Origin: Hyaloperonospora brassicae
Taxonomy: Eukaryota; Oomycota; Peronosporomycetes; Peronosporales; Peronosporaceae
Length of the DNA: 64,000 nt
Direction: 5' to 3'
Assembly: GCA_947650285.1 (NCBI GenBank)
Contig: CANTFL010001187.1
Coordinates: forward strand, 186,001-250,000
The position numbers were made by a program, and so were the translations under genes. The notes under the pieces are model-generated. The model was not told the DNA's origin and did not search any database. It worked only from the letters and a program-made list of their open reading frames with translations. This document shows, piece by piece, positions 31,750-42,721 of the stretch. Numbering within the stretch: position 1 is the first letter of the stretch; every line of letters begins with the position of its first letter.

Positions 31750-33716
31750 TACCAACGGAAGTGTCGAGTGGCCAAGTGCTACGGTAAGGGTGAGTTGCTT
31801 TGCGTTATTGCGTTTTTCGGCTTTGCAAAAAGCGTCGGTGAGATTTGTTCAGCATGGCATGTGTAGTAGTCGAAAGGAAGACGAGCTACTCCTGCTCATA
31901 TCCGCCGTACACTAAGGAAGAGTATGACTTGCTCTCATCGGTTGAACAGATAGATGTCATACGCGAAAGATATATAGTTTGAACGTATGAGCGTCACATG
32001 TTGATTGAAAAGGTCTTGTCTAGCGCACGCACACAACAACTTCACGCCAGGCGCAACGACTATTGCCTTGTTTACCACGCGTAGCGCATGTACATATGTC
32101 GAGCTTTCTCGCTACAAGGACAACCTCACTCGCGTCAAACTCGCAGTAGCAAAGCTCAAGATCACACCCTCGCTCCTTCAGCTGTGCGGCAAACTCAGCT
32201 CGCAGTCTTCTCTGCAGCCACGAATGCCTGAAGGGCGTTCTCATCACCACGACAACGTTTAACTTGGTCAAGTTGTGGTATTTAACGTCGACGTTTGACG
32301 ACTTCTACTTAGTCCGCTTTCCTCCAGGACTGCCAAGTGCTGACGTCCGTTGCGAGAATGCTTCGAACTGGCAACTGGTGCTCACTTCCACTGGATCCAA
32401 TCTCTTCTGTTCCTTCCCCTGCAAACACAAGCACTGAACTTGCGGAGGCCTCCGCACCGCAGGTGTGCAACAAGGCAGGATCCATAATTACAGGAAGGAT
32501 AGCAGATGAAGCCACTGATAGACATCGAGAGTTCTCTTTGTTGGAATAGCATTCTCGTATGAAGCAACGTGCGACAAGCTTCCGAGTGGAAGACTCAATT
32601 GCCATAGATTTAAGCCGCTCAGTCCAACGCGTGCCGTTGCTACAACATTCACGCAGCTGTTCAATGGCTTCTACTCTGTCGTTTATGAGTCAGCAGTGCT
32701 AGCCACGGATGGTATTGCAGCGACAAGAAGGTCGACTCCTTTACACCACCACAAAAGTAAAGGCGATAGGTCAAAGTGAAAAAAAAGAGATGAGTAAAAC
32801 AGCAAACGGGTCGGCATGAATAAGCAGGCGGCAAAGCGCAGGCTTTTACGATACACATCGGTCATTACAGTACGAGTGGTAAGAAGATCGCTCGAACGGG
32901 CGTCACAGACCGCTTAAGATCGTCAGCGTTGGACAAATAGGAATCAATGCTTCATTGCGATTGTTCGCCCAGATGTGTGGTGCCTTATGATGACACGGTA
33001 TGAGGTAAAATGCGTAACCTGCAGAGGCGTGCGTGGTGCAATACTACGCCAGGACGACGTATCGGTCCAAAAGGCACATTCGATCGTAAAAATAACGCAT
33101 CCCGCCGTCGCAACGACCACATCGATCGACTGCTTCCCGCTAGAGCAAAGGCGTCCACGGGCACTTTTTTCCTCGAAGACGAGGTACAGTGCGGACTTGG
33201 AAGCTCCTAAAAGCTATCGTGGCGTCGAAGTTGATCATAAAAATGCAGCGTGAGAAAAACACAGCGACGTCGTGAATGCCTCGATGAAGCTTAGCACGCT
33301 TTCGCACTGGTCTTAGAAGCGGCGTCTACTTCGGACGCGTTGCCCGCAAAGGTTCCAGACTTGTCGCAACGAAGGAGAAGCGCAGGCAGACGAATGATCG
33401 ACCTATGCTCGATTCAAAGAGACGGCTATCGCCCGCTTCGATGAAGGAGTCTCGGGGCGCGGCTCTATTGCTCTACTGCCCTATTGTTGTGTCGACAGCG
33501 AGACAAGCGCATGGTGGCTGCCATCTGTATTCGGTTTAGAGTCGCCCGACGGACAGACGATGCGCTCGCGTCTCTTCGAGATCCCGAAATAACTTACCGA
33601 GTTCGATATCCCGTCATCGTTTCGCGAACCTGTGTACGATCATACTTGATGTGGTCAACACATTCGACGCCACCAGTCACTTACGGCCTCCTTGGCCACC
33701 AAAGTTCTCGACCGTC
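31750..33716. other. Spacer with no clear gene
   Basis: About 2 kb. A 42-codon frame at 31854-31982 (starts MACVVVERK, contains YPPYTKEEYDLL) lies 100 bp after the pectate lyase stop and may be part of its 3' UTR. Other frames (32005-32262 on plus, 32020-32271 and 32309-32605 on minus) overlap on opposite strands without motifs. No repeat partner seen. Confidence 0.4.
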
Positions 33717-36698
33717 ATGCGCGTGCTGCAGCGTCTGCACAGTCCACACGCTCAGTACCGACAGCGTCTGCAGCTGCTGTATTTCCGCGCCTTTACTAGC
33801 GACACGCTGGATCCGTTCAAGCACCCAGTGCTTGCAACGACATCGTCTACAAACGCCATTTCCTCAGACACCTCTTCGTCACCCGCCCGCAGCGCGTTGA
33901 ATGGCTCTACGAATGGCTACACTTCACCCAGCATGCCAAACGAGACAATGCAGTTCTTGACTTCATACGAAGACGAGGAGCAGCTGGCACAGCAGCAGCA
34001 GCAGGACCTTGAGTTCACTGCACAGCGTATTGGCTTCCCCCTGAGCGAGACGGAGCTAAAAGAACGCACCGAGTTTCAAGTACAGCAGCAGCTCGACCAA
34101 ACCGACGGGATTCGAGAGGAATCGCGCGAAGAAGCGACGGCCAAAGCCGAGCGGATCATGGCTGTGCTGCGTCACTCCATGTCGGAGCTGGAGATTGGCA
34201 AAGTTATTCACCGCATTGCTCAATATGCCACGCTCCCTCGTGTCACGGGTCTCTCGAGGAAGCAGTTTCTACGGTCGCTCGAGACGAGATTTGGAGCAAA
34301 CAACACGAGAGAACTTGGCTACATGCTTGCTTTCCTACAGGGTCGTGACGATGTTATCGACCAGCTGGAGGTTGACTCACGAATGGGGGACGACCACGCT
34401 CATGAGACAGAAAAAGATCCGACAGCACGTGCTACTGCGAAGACGACGGACGATTTTGTCGTGCCCAAGATCATGGGTCTGCACCCGGACTTAGTAGCTG
34501 ACCCTCAGTTTGTAAGCATTGTGTTTTGCTACTGCCGACTGGCGTGTCTAAATTCGCTGAAGCTCATGCAACGACCAGCAGCAGGCTTTAGTCGGGGACC
34601 TAAGTCGAGTTTGTGGCAGGTCAAGGCAGATTTCCGAAAGGTGCTGGACATGGAAGGATTCTCGCATTACGCCGACATGCTGGGACTGGAGAAATATACA
34701 ATGAAGGACGAAGACGAGCACACTGATGCGCTGGATGCCGAATGGGAAGAGTTTAACTTGGAAAACGACCGTATTGACTTTCGCATGCTCCTGTCTCAGA
34801 CCCAAAGTATTGTCGATTTCATGAAAAGTGAGCTACCCAGTGAGACGATATTGAAAATGCTCGTGGCGATGCTGGCGTCGGTCAAGACATCAAAATTGCA
34901 CCGCAAGATCTTTCAGGAAATGGTGTGCAATGTCCAGACTGCGTTCCCCGAGACGTTCCACGAGCAACTACTATCAGAGCTCGTGCCTTTTCTTTCCGGT
35001 GACAATGCCACATACGAGGACTTCGACTCGAAAGTTGCGACCACTGCCCTACAGCACCATCAGATGCGAAACGAAGCTATCATTCGCGCTCTGCTAGAGA
35101 CACGAATGCGTGTTGGCCACATTCTTATTCACGACATCGACGACGTGGAGCCTGCCCATTCGATCCCGAAGAAGCTGACCCCCGAACAACATGAGAAGGT
35201 GATTACCACGGCTTGGAATATTGTGTCTGTTCTGGATGACCGTAAGTATCACATGTTTTTCACTCGCTTTCTCAAGTACAAGCTTGCATGGCGGCCGAAT
35301 CGCACAACCTTTGGCGAAACATTCCTTTCGGATGTGCGGAAGACCCTAGGATCTCGCGATGCAGACGCTATTATGCCTATGTTTGAAGAAGTGTGCCAGC
35401 AGCTATCAGTGGAGACGTTAACGATCTGTCGTGTGAAGCTTCGTCACTCTGGAAAGCTGCTACGAGGTCGAGGTGCGCTAGAGCCGTTGAATGAAGCTGG
35501 ACGTGAGCGTCTCGAGACCGCATGGCAACCCTCGCGTTGCGCGTTCTACCGCAACTTACCACACGGCGTAACAAAAAAGCATTTGGAAAACGCTCTTGCT
35601 CACGTGGGAGGCGTCAAGCGGTATTTCATGTTCTCCGACCCCATCAACGGCCCACCAGAGTCATTGTTGGATGAAGAGGATGAAGAATTTGTTGACGAAG
35701 AGGAGCAAGAGAGCGAACCTGACGCTACCGACGACGAGGAGGAAGGCGTAAAGAAGACGAAAAAGAAGAAGTCAACAAAGGCGCAGCTGAATGACATGAA
35801 AGGGCTGAAAATGCCTAAGCACAAGCGAAAAATTGTCGCGAGTGATAAGAAGACGCCGTATCAAGCTGTTGTTGAATTTGAGTCCGAGCGTGCGCGCCGC
35901 ATGGCGACAATGCGCGCGTTACAAATCTTTGGCGTGATGATGTCAGGCTGGAACGAGTACCGACCGGTGTTCTCATCGCCAGCAGACGGACGCTCTAGTA
36001 TCGCTATTATCGACGTGCCTTATGGCACTAAGGTTGGCGAGCTTGTAGATGATGTGAACAGGATCCTTTCCAAGGCTGGTCTGAATATGAAAGTGTCTGG
36101 CCTAGTTCCGCGAGGTGTTATGCTGACAAATGGTCGTTTGGATTTGCGCTTTCCGTCGTTTGTGGAGGCCGCCCAAGTCGTGGACCTGCTGAACGCATAT
36201 GTTAGCAGGATGAAGAGACGTCGGGCCCTTTCGAAAAAAGATATGTATCGCTTTAACGAGTATGTGAAGCTCAAGAAGAGGAAGAAATTGAAGGAAAAAA
36301 CCGCAGAGAAGGAGCGAAAGAAGGAGGAAGAAGAGCAGCTAGCACGAGAAGAGGAAGGCGACGTTCACGATGACGAGGATCTCCTGTGTTTCGGTGTCGA
36401 TGAGGATGAGGACGAAGATGAGATAGAATTGGACGATGAGGTTGACTGCGACAACGACTGTGAGGACGAAGTGGACGATGAAGATGACGACACCGAGCAT
36501 GACGAGAGGGCGGGCGTCAAGTCGAAAAAGAAGTACGCGCTCGTGGTGTCGGAAACCTTGGAGGAATACTTTGCCGAGTGGTTGGAGGCTGAGGCGAATA
36601 TGACGGAGGAGGATTTGGCACTCAGCAAAGTGCCTCGTCCATTTGATGTCACGTGGACCCCAATCGCGAAGCCTAAGAACAAACACTTGTACCTTTAG
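33717..36698 (+). CDS. RRM-type RNA-binding protein, probably mitochondrial
   Basis: A 993-residue protein if started at 33717 (MRVLQRLHSPHAQYRQRLQ), an Arg-rich presequence without acidic residues that looks mitochondrial. An in-frame ATG at 33651 would add 22 residues and bury it. Most of the N-terminal 600 residues are helical with no recognised domain. An RRM-like fold begins near residue 606 (CAFYRNLPHG, RNP2-like), is split by an acidic/Lys-rich insert (about 650-700), and ends with YQAVVEFES (RNP1-like). A second RRM-like unit follows (SIAIIDVPYGTKVGELVDDV to about 828). The tail has a Lys-rich helix, a long Asp/Glu run and a final conserved-looking EYFAEWLEAEANM. No introns needed. 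I do not recognise a named family; RNA processing or translation in mitochondria is inference. Confidence 0.75.
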   Translation: MRVLQRLHSPHAQYRQRLQLLYFRAFTSDTLDPFKHPVLATTSSTNAISSDTSSSPARSALNGSTNGYTSPSMPNETMQFLTSYEDEEQLAQQQQQDLEFTAQRIGFPLSETELKERTEFQVQQQLDQTDGIREESREEATAKAERIMAVLRHSMSELEIGKVIHRIAQYATLPRVTGLSRKQFLRSLETRFGANNTRELGYMLAFLQGRDDVIDQLEVDSRMGDDHAHETEKDPTARATAKTTDDFVVPKIMGLHPDLVADPQFVSIVFCYCRLACLNSLKLMQRPAAGFSRGPKSSLWQVKADFRKVLDMEGFSHYADMLGLEKYTMKDEDEHTDALDAEWEEFNLENDRIDFRMLLSQTQSIVDFMKSELPSETILKMLVAMLASVKTSKLHRKIFQEMVCNVQTAFPETFHEQLLSELVPFLSGDNATYEDFDSKVATTALQHHQMRNEAIIRALLETRMRVGHILIHDIDDVEPAHSIPKKLTPEQHEKVITTAWNIVSVLDDRKYHMFFTRFLKYKLAWRPNRTTFGETFLSDVRKTLGSRDADAIMPMFEEVCQQLSVETLTICRVKLRHSGKLLRGRGALEPLNEAGRERLETAWQPSRCAFYRNLPHGVTKKHLENALAHVGGVKRYFMFSDPINGPPESLLDEEDEEFVDEEEQESEPDATDDEEEGVKKTKKKKSTKAQLNDMKGLKMPKHKRKIVASDKKTPYQAVVEFESERARRMATMRALQIFGVMMSGWNEYRPVFSSPADGRSSIAIIDVPYGTKVGELVDDVNRILSKAGLNMKVSGLVPRGVMLTNGRLDLRFPSFVEAAQVVDLLNAYVSRMKRRRALSKKDMYRFNEYVKLKKRKKLKEKTAEKERKKEEEEQLAREEEGDVHDDEDLLCFGVDEDEDEDEIELDDEVDCDNDCEDEVDDEDDDTEHDERAGVKSKKKYALVVSETLEEYFAEWLEAEANMTEEDLALSKVPRPFDVTWTPIAKPKNKHLYL

Positions 36699-36821
36699 AC
36701 CTGCTGACTCGCTATAGCTACACAGGTGCTAATGGTGATAAACGTCGCAAGCGTTTTCCAGCACTGCAACAGTCGAGGGAAGTACGACGTGGACCGATGG
36801 CGTACCGCACTTTGTATTGTG

Positions 36822-36827
36822 AATAAA
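36822..36827 (+). terminator. Polyadenylation signal AATAAA
   Basis: AATAAA 124 bp after the stop codon of the RRM-protein gene, a plausible distance for its 3' end. Confidence 0.45.
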
Positions 36828-38398
36828 TTCTAGACGCACGAACTCCTTTTTTGCTCATTTATTGCTATGCACGCAATTCGCGCACTCGGTATCGCATGTC
36901 AGCGTCAAGAAGAGCTCTACGTGATGTGAAGCTACTGATTGTGACCGGTCGCATTGCTGAAGTGACGACAAGTGGTCCAGCCATATGTCCGAGAAACAAT
37001 TTTCACAATGTACGGCTCTGACTACCATTCAACTACGCAGTTTCCCTATTCCGCACCATTTACCACACCTTTTCTCCTCTTTTCTTGTTCATCACGCTTC
37101 TTCTTCATGTATTGCTCGATCGTGTTTACTTCTCGAACTCATAACAAGCAAACTATGGCCACCATAAGCGTCGTCAACAGCAGCATAAAGTGAAGGATCA
37201 TGGCTGGCCTCTGATTCTTGCATAATGACCAGGCGCATGATAATCGCGATGGTTGTCCGACCAACAATCTTTTCACCGGAATCTGGCAGACAAGTGTTAC
37301 TTTACTTAAGCGATGCGATACTTGTGCGTTCTACCACTAGACAATGCTTCACCTTCACTACTCCTGCTACTGTCGTCATCACCACAGCTACTTTTGTCAT
37401 CAGAAAATTGATTTTCCGTCTCCAGGAATACGCCGTCAGCGATTCAGCTTGACTCGGTGATCACGCAGGCAACGATGGAGGTAGCAGTCGCAGTTCCACA
37501 CACAATCGATACCTTGTCCCTTCCAGCGCATTGGTTGACGGCGTTGGTCGTTGACACACTGTTGGTCCCCATATATCACCTTGAGCTACAGTGCTTCAGC
37601 CACTGTCTGCATGAACTCCACCATAGTTCAACGCCTTATTCGATGGTCTGCCTCGCGATCACTAGAGTTGACACAGACGTGCAGCACAGAAACTGGCGGT
37701 GTTGTCCCAATATCGACCATAGCTGCTCTGAAGGCTGCGCAGTATTGTCTACCGATGTCGTGTTTGACATTTGATTGCAAGCATGGGCCAAATGTTCATC
37801 CATACGCATTCGGCCTCGCCCACGTCACGCTGAAACCGGCCCGTCAAGGTGTTTTGCCTGCACAGGGTATCCTGTGGTATTTCCTACTTGCTCAAGCGCC
37901 AAGAAGCACTACGTCAACCAGCACGTCGCTTGTTCCTCGGTCCAGTGACCAGCAATTGTGTCGTATAGCGCTGCGATGCAGGCACAGTCCCCAAACATTC
38001 CGTGACCGTAGTAGTTGGTTGCTTTTCGACCGACTGGACCTCTGTAAACAAACTCGACAGGATGCGTAACCATGCAAAACACAGGACGCAGACTGAGAGC
38101 TTGGACAGGACCCTTCGTGTGCATCCAAACTCGTTATATTTATGTGTTAGGTCATACATTTGTTTGTACACAGGTCACAATGGTCCACATCACTTTTGAG
38201 GCCGCATTCACATTAGGCGTCGCGATCCGTCACTTGGGTAGAGAAGTACGACAAGGTCATAAAATGGACCGGTCAGTTGACCGCGCCACGTGACAACGGT
38301 TGGTCATTACCATCGCAGCCTCTTGACGACGTCGCGTGTGCCAGCCAACTCTTCCGATATACACGTCCAGCACTCGACTTTGCCGATAAATTGTCCCG
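36828..38398. other. Spacer with no clear gene
   Basis: About 1.6 kb. Several overlapping frames on both strands (for example 37551-38069 plus and 37892-38171 minus) have no recognisable motif and a composition like non-coding DNA. Probably the 3' flanks of the convergent RRM and bZIP genes. Confidence 0.5.
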
Positions 38399-40246
38399 TC
38401 AAAAGAGCAGTAGATCCTTGAGGATGCGATCGGAGACCGTGGCGGTTCGAGCTTCGGTTCCCAAGCGCACACTGTCGTCAAAAGCGTGCGCGAATCGTTT
38501 GTCACGAGCCATCATGCTCTCCAACAGCAAATTCGACTCGGCGTAGCGCCGAATCAGGTGCTCGCAAAAACTGTCGTATTTTTTGTTATCTTTGTAAATG
38601 AGCCGCCCCGTTGCGTAGCTGGCCGTGCGGTAGGCCTCCACGAACGTGCCCGCAACGCCGTCTTGAACTTTCGGTCGGAAAACCACCCACCGCTTAAAGA
38701 GCCACGGTAACGTGTTCTCGTCTTGGAAATCACGCTCTTCGAGCACACTCTGTTGGCAGATGATGGCTCGACGTTCACCCGACATATACCGTCGACATAC
38801 AATGCTATTGTAGCTGACATTCGGCACCCCGTGCACATTCAGCGACCACTTGCCAGTTGTCTTAGAGTGGACGTGGGCGACATCCTTCTCCAGCGGGGTC
38901 ACCACAACATAGTGCTTCTTTGCGTGCTTGATCGAGATTTTCTGAGCCACGTTGGTTTCCCAGCAAAAGTCAAACATGTCATCGACGTTGCAAGGGAAAA
39001 ACTTCTGGTTGTGGATCGTGTAGCTCTTCTCTGTTATAGCAAGACGCAATTGCCAGCCGTCCAATTCGATCGGGAGACACGAGATCACGTCGGGTGCAAA
39101 GCTGTTGCTCTCCGAGCTGATGTTGACAAGCACAAACGACGAAATATGGAGCAATTCCTTCTTGCGCTCGTCGCTGAGCGAGTATCGGGTCGACGGGTCG
39201 ATCGTGCGCACGCGATGAGCGTCGTCCGTTTCAATGTAATTCAACAAGTCGCTGCCGTGAGTCCCATCCGAGTCTGCTTCACTGTGCTCATCGATTCTGC
39301 ACGAAAGCAACTCGGAGCGAAATGCCACGGGCGTTGCCGCTGGATCCATTCGCATGCCCGAGCTCATCTTCGCTACTTTCTGCACACTGTCTTGCACAAA
39401 GTGCGCGAGCCGCGTGGCGCGCTGCTGCTGCGACATGTCTCGCTGCAAAAACTTGACTTGGTCCATCAATGCCGCGTGGAGCTCCTGAACATGCGTGCGG
39501 AGGAATTGCAGCTCGAGTTTCTGCTTCTTCCGGCATCGTCGAGACGCCGCGTTGATCTTCAGTTGGCGTTCCCGCGACACTTTGGTTTTCCGTGTACGCA
39601 ACGACGTCGTCTCGTGTCCCTCGCCGTCGTCCTTCATCTTTTCTTTCTCGTGCCCCGTCTGTTCCCCTGGCAAAGCAGTGGCCACTCTCGTCGCGGCACT
39701 CGACTCGGGTCGGGTCCGTACCGACTGGTCAACCAGACCTTCCGAGGCCACCAAAAGCGGCGGCGGCGGTGGCGGCTCGGCACGCATGGCCAGCATTGAC
39801 GTCGCTACAGCCGCTGCACTGGGCGACGTCGTGTCCCTCGTAGCCATATGGTCGTCACTGCGCGTCCTGGGCGGCCGCGTGTCCGTCTGGTTTTCCGAAG
39901 ACGACTCAAGAGACGACGACGAGAGAGGGGGACGAGGGGCGTGGGACGAGGGCGACGGGCCGTACGCCTCGTCGAGGCCCGTGCCAACGAGTTCGTCCAT
40001 CGCGTTGATGGGCGACGTCGGAGGACTCGAAGGAGGAGCGGGCGCCCAGCGCTGGTGGGGCGACGGGGCAAAGGCCGCGCAGAGCTCGTCGTCCTCTCGA
40101 ACGCGGGGTGGGGTCGGCCCGACGTCCAAGTGGCTGTACTTCATTTGTCGCGCGCACGAGGGACGACGACGAGGGGGGGCGAAGGAGGGACGGAGGGGTG
40201 GACACTCTGGCACAAACGGGACGGGCGAGCGGACGTGTCGAGACAC
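38399..40246 (-). CDS. bZIP transcription factor with START-like (M96-type) C-terminus
   Basis: 615 residues from the first ATG; ATG 35 (40144, MKYSHLDVGPTPP) is an alternative start because the first 34 residues are Arg/Pro-rich. Residues 36-215 are disordered, Pro/Ser-rich with poly-Pro and poly-Ser. The bZIP spans about 217-285: basic region RERQLKINAASRRCRKKQ with the canonical N-x7-R spacing (Asn near 232) and a short leucine zipper. The C-terminal 280 residues (YSLSDERKKELLHISSF, HNQKFFPCNVDDMFDFCWE, RRYMSGERRAIICQQSV, FVEAYRTASY) resemble the START-like region of oomycete M96-type proteins. It would bind DNA in the nucleus and might sense a hydrophobic ligand (inference). A 358-codon frame on the opposite strand is a shadow. 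Confidence 0.85.
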   Translation of the reverse strand: MSRHVRSPVPFVPECPPLRPSFAPPRRRPSCARQMKYSHLDVGPTPPRVREDDELCAAFAPSPHQRWAPAPPSSPPTSPINAMDELVGTGLDEAYGPSPSSHAPRPPLSSSSLESSSENQTDTRPPRTRSDDHMATRDTTSPSAAAVATSMLAMRAEPPPPPPLLVASEGLVDQSVRTRPESSAATRVATALPGEQTGHEKEKMKDDGEGHETTSLRTRKTKVSRERQLKINAASRRCRKKQKLELQFLRTHVQELHAALMDQVKFLQRDMSQQQRATRLAHFVQDSVQKVAKMSSGMRMDPAATPVAFRSELLSCRIDEHSEADSDGTHGSDLLNYIETDDAHRVRTIDPSTRYSLSDERKKELLHISSFVLVNISSESNSFAPDVISCLPIELDGWQLRLAITEKSYTIHNQKFFPCNVDDMFDFCWETNVAQKISIKHAKKHYVVVTPLEKDVAHVHSKTTGKWSLNVHGVPNVSYNSIVCRRYMSGERRAIICQQSVLEERDFQDENTLPWLFKRWVVFRPKVQDGVAGTFVEAYRTASYATGRLIYKDNKKYDSFCEHLIRRYAESNLLLESMMARDKRFAHAFDDSVRLGTEARTATVSDRILKDLLLF

Positions 40247-42245
40247 TTGCGCTACCGGTTTTCAAGTACCGTTTGGGACTGACGCCAATCGCGGGCGCAG
40301 ATTTGCAAGTGGCGAGTGACGAGACCTTTTCCGTCGAGCTGCGAGTGGTCGGAAAGAGCGTCCCGCTCGTTCGTCGGTCGGTGCCTCGCAGAGCTGCTAC
40401 TAGAAATCGAGCTGCCGGCTCTCTTGCTGCTGCTCGCGGAGCAAGGAGACTGCTTTGAGCCCTGCTATGACAACTACAAGAGCTGGTGGAGCACGAGCTC
40501 GGACAGTTTGCCCTGCCAAACAAAGGTGTCAAGGGACGTTTGGAACCGCGGGTCCGCGTCGTGGATGTTGTGGCGACGTCGCTGCAAGTATCTTGGAAAG
40601 ATTCTTTCCACACGACCTCTCGGGCTCGCAAGCGCAGAAATGCACAGATGTTCGTTGCGAACGGCTGAAAGAACTCGGTTGTGACACGTCCGCCATCGAG
40701 CCTTCGGTTTGAATTCGCTGGTGTCCACAGTGATGCACCGGATCGGACGCGCTGGACACTCTATGCGTCGTACACACCGATAGCATTGCTTCGTCGCCGA
40801 GGTCTTGAGTCTCGTGCGTAGTATCGCATCGGCCTTGTGGTTTCTCCATCGCCTTCGGTGTTAAGGCGCCTAGAGTATCTTTACTTGTGCTGGGAATTGG
40901 ACCCGAGTTGGGCCCGCACGGCTTCAACGTACTTCGCTGGGATCGCTTAATGGACTCTAGCAAATATCATGCACAAAGACCGTATGATTGACCTGCACGA
41001 TGAGTGCCTGTGCTCGAGGAAGTTGTGGAGTGTGTCAGTGTCAGAACAACAACGAGAACGGCTTCAGTGATACATCTGGACCGGTGCCACGTGTGTAACA
41101 GTGTTTAGCCGTCGGTTGTCGCAACCGTTGATTATTGTGATTGACAGTAATCAGACGAACCGATTATTAGATTCTAGAAGTGAATCTAGTTGGCGCTGAT
41201 CGTATAAACTCCGAGAGGAGGGGGCTTCGCAGCCAGGGAATTCACATTCAATTAACTCGTGATGGGTCTACTAGGTGTAGGGTTTGATATCCATTCATTT
41301 TGGACACACTAAGTTCTGGCCTACGAGATAGCAAACTCATCCGCAGGTTTTCGTAGATGACAATTTCGGCAAATGTAGCGAAATCATGTAAACTTCGTGA
41401 ACAAGAAGAGCACGACTCTATGCAAAGCAACTATATATACCTAATTGAGAAGAGCACGACTCTATGCAAAGCAACTGATTCTTGCGCTCTTTGCGCTGCT
41501 CAACCTCCGAGAGATTGGTACAGCTCAAAGGGTAAGAAGTCTCTCTGAGTCCACACCCTTCAGCTCTGATGTGACGAGACTCTTGGCATTTGATATAACT
41601 TTTTATTGCAAATGTAGATGGTTCCGATGTGTAAGGACTTACAATAATTGTCGGACGCACGAGGAGTAAGTTTAGTTCTAGTGGTCCCTTGACATCAATA
41701 CCGGTTGGCTGAGTACTAAAAATACCATTGAGTCGGCCAGGCATGTCATCTGGCACTGGAAAGGTCCACCATTTTATCGTCGCTCTGTCCGAGCAGCCGT
41801 AGAATACCTGTGGTCACTGAGCGAACGTGGTTTATTGCAAACAGAAACGACGTGGGTGTTCACGTGGCCAGTTTAGCAGCGGCTCACTTACATGCTAGGC
41901 GAAGCCACAAACGTCCTACCTTTGTCTTTATGGACCGACCATGCGTTTCGTTTGGAGAAGCCACCCGAAGTGTAATCAGACGTTCAATCATTCACGACAA
42001 TGTGGCATATCTGTTTGTTGTACGGGTCGAGTCGGTATCTGCAATGTAGTATGGGACTCGTCTGACTTCATTTGGTGTGGCAGGGCACCTTTCGCACGCA
42101 CATGTGAAAGTGCAAGCAATCTTTGACAATCTGGCCTGATGCGCCAACAATATTTATTCTGCTTGAGCAAACTTGCGATACAGTACTATTGCACGAAATA
42201 TTGTTGCCTACGCGCCCACTGGAATGGGCCACACTTCTTACCAGG
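40247..42245. other. Spacer with a short tandem duplication
   Basis: About 2 kb without a convincing gene. A 29-bp direct repeat (41404-41432 and 41448-41476, starting AGAAGAGCACGACTC) is separated by 15 bp. From about 41400 rightward the sequence may be internal DNA of the element whose LTR starts at 42246, because TACCAGG sits at that boundary as in elements B and C, but no gag or pol motif is visible. Confidence 0.4.
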
Positions 42246-42668
42246 TGGCTGGTACGCCCTTGTGCCGACAGCACAATGGTGTGTGCTCCCGAAACTTCAC
42301 GTAGATCGTACGTGCAGAGGAAGTGAAGAATCTAAGCAAGAAACTGATCTGTATGAGGAAATAGTACAACTGTATACTCTTCTGGTTAAGCCGCTTCAAC
42401 AAACCTTCTTTCTCTTCCTTACACGATGTCAAGCTACATACTCCAATGTAGGTTCTTGCTCACCACCCATTGCGCGCATCCAGCAGCGATTGGCGGTTCA
42501 TTCGGTTGAGATTATGGCCTATGTCAACCAATAGTGGAGTGGTACCGAATATTACCTCTATAGGTAATATTCAAACAGCATTGACCCCCTAGAGTAATAT
42601 TTGAACAATATTGACTCGCTCGGGTAAAATGGTAAAATTATCGTCACTTGCGATATTATTCACATTGA
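42246..42668 (-). repeat. LTR, left part, split by the LINE
   Basis: It begins TGGCTGGTACGCCC after a TACCAGG boundary and is colinear with the LTRs of B and C. It includes the shared core TTCTTGCTCACCACCCATTGCGCGC near 42451-42475 and the AATATTACC repeats. The remaining LTR end is at 51633-51690. Total length would be about 466 bp. Confidence 0.7.
42654..42668. repeat. LINE target-site duplication, left copy
   Basis: TATTATTCACATTGA, identical to 51633-51647 on the other side of the LINE. A 15-bp duplication is typical of target-primed reverse transcription. Confidence 0.85.
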
Positions 42669-42721
42669 GAGAGAGAGAGATTTCATGACTGTCTATTAAC
42701 ACGTGATTATGTACAAGATGT

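Noticed and set aside
31120..31755. 211-codon minus-strand frame under the pectate lyase
   Set aside because: Mirror of a real coding exon; no motif.
38723..39799. 358-codon plus-strand frame opposite the bZIP gene
   Set aside because: Shadow frame: its residues show no domain, while the minus strand carries a clear bZIP and START-like region.
39495..40631. Several overlapping frames on both strands at the 5' end of the bZIP gene
   Set aside because: Caused by GC-rich low-complexity sequence; only the bZIP frame continues into recognised domains.
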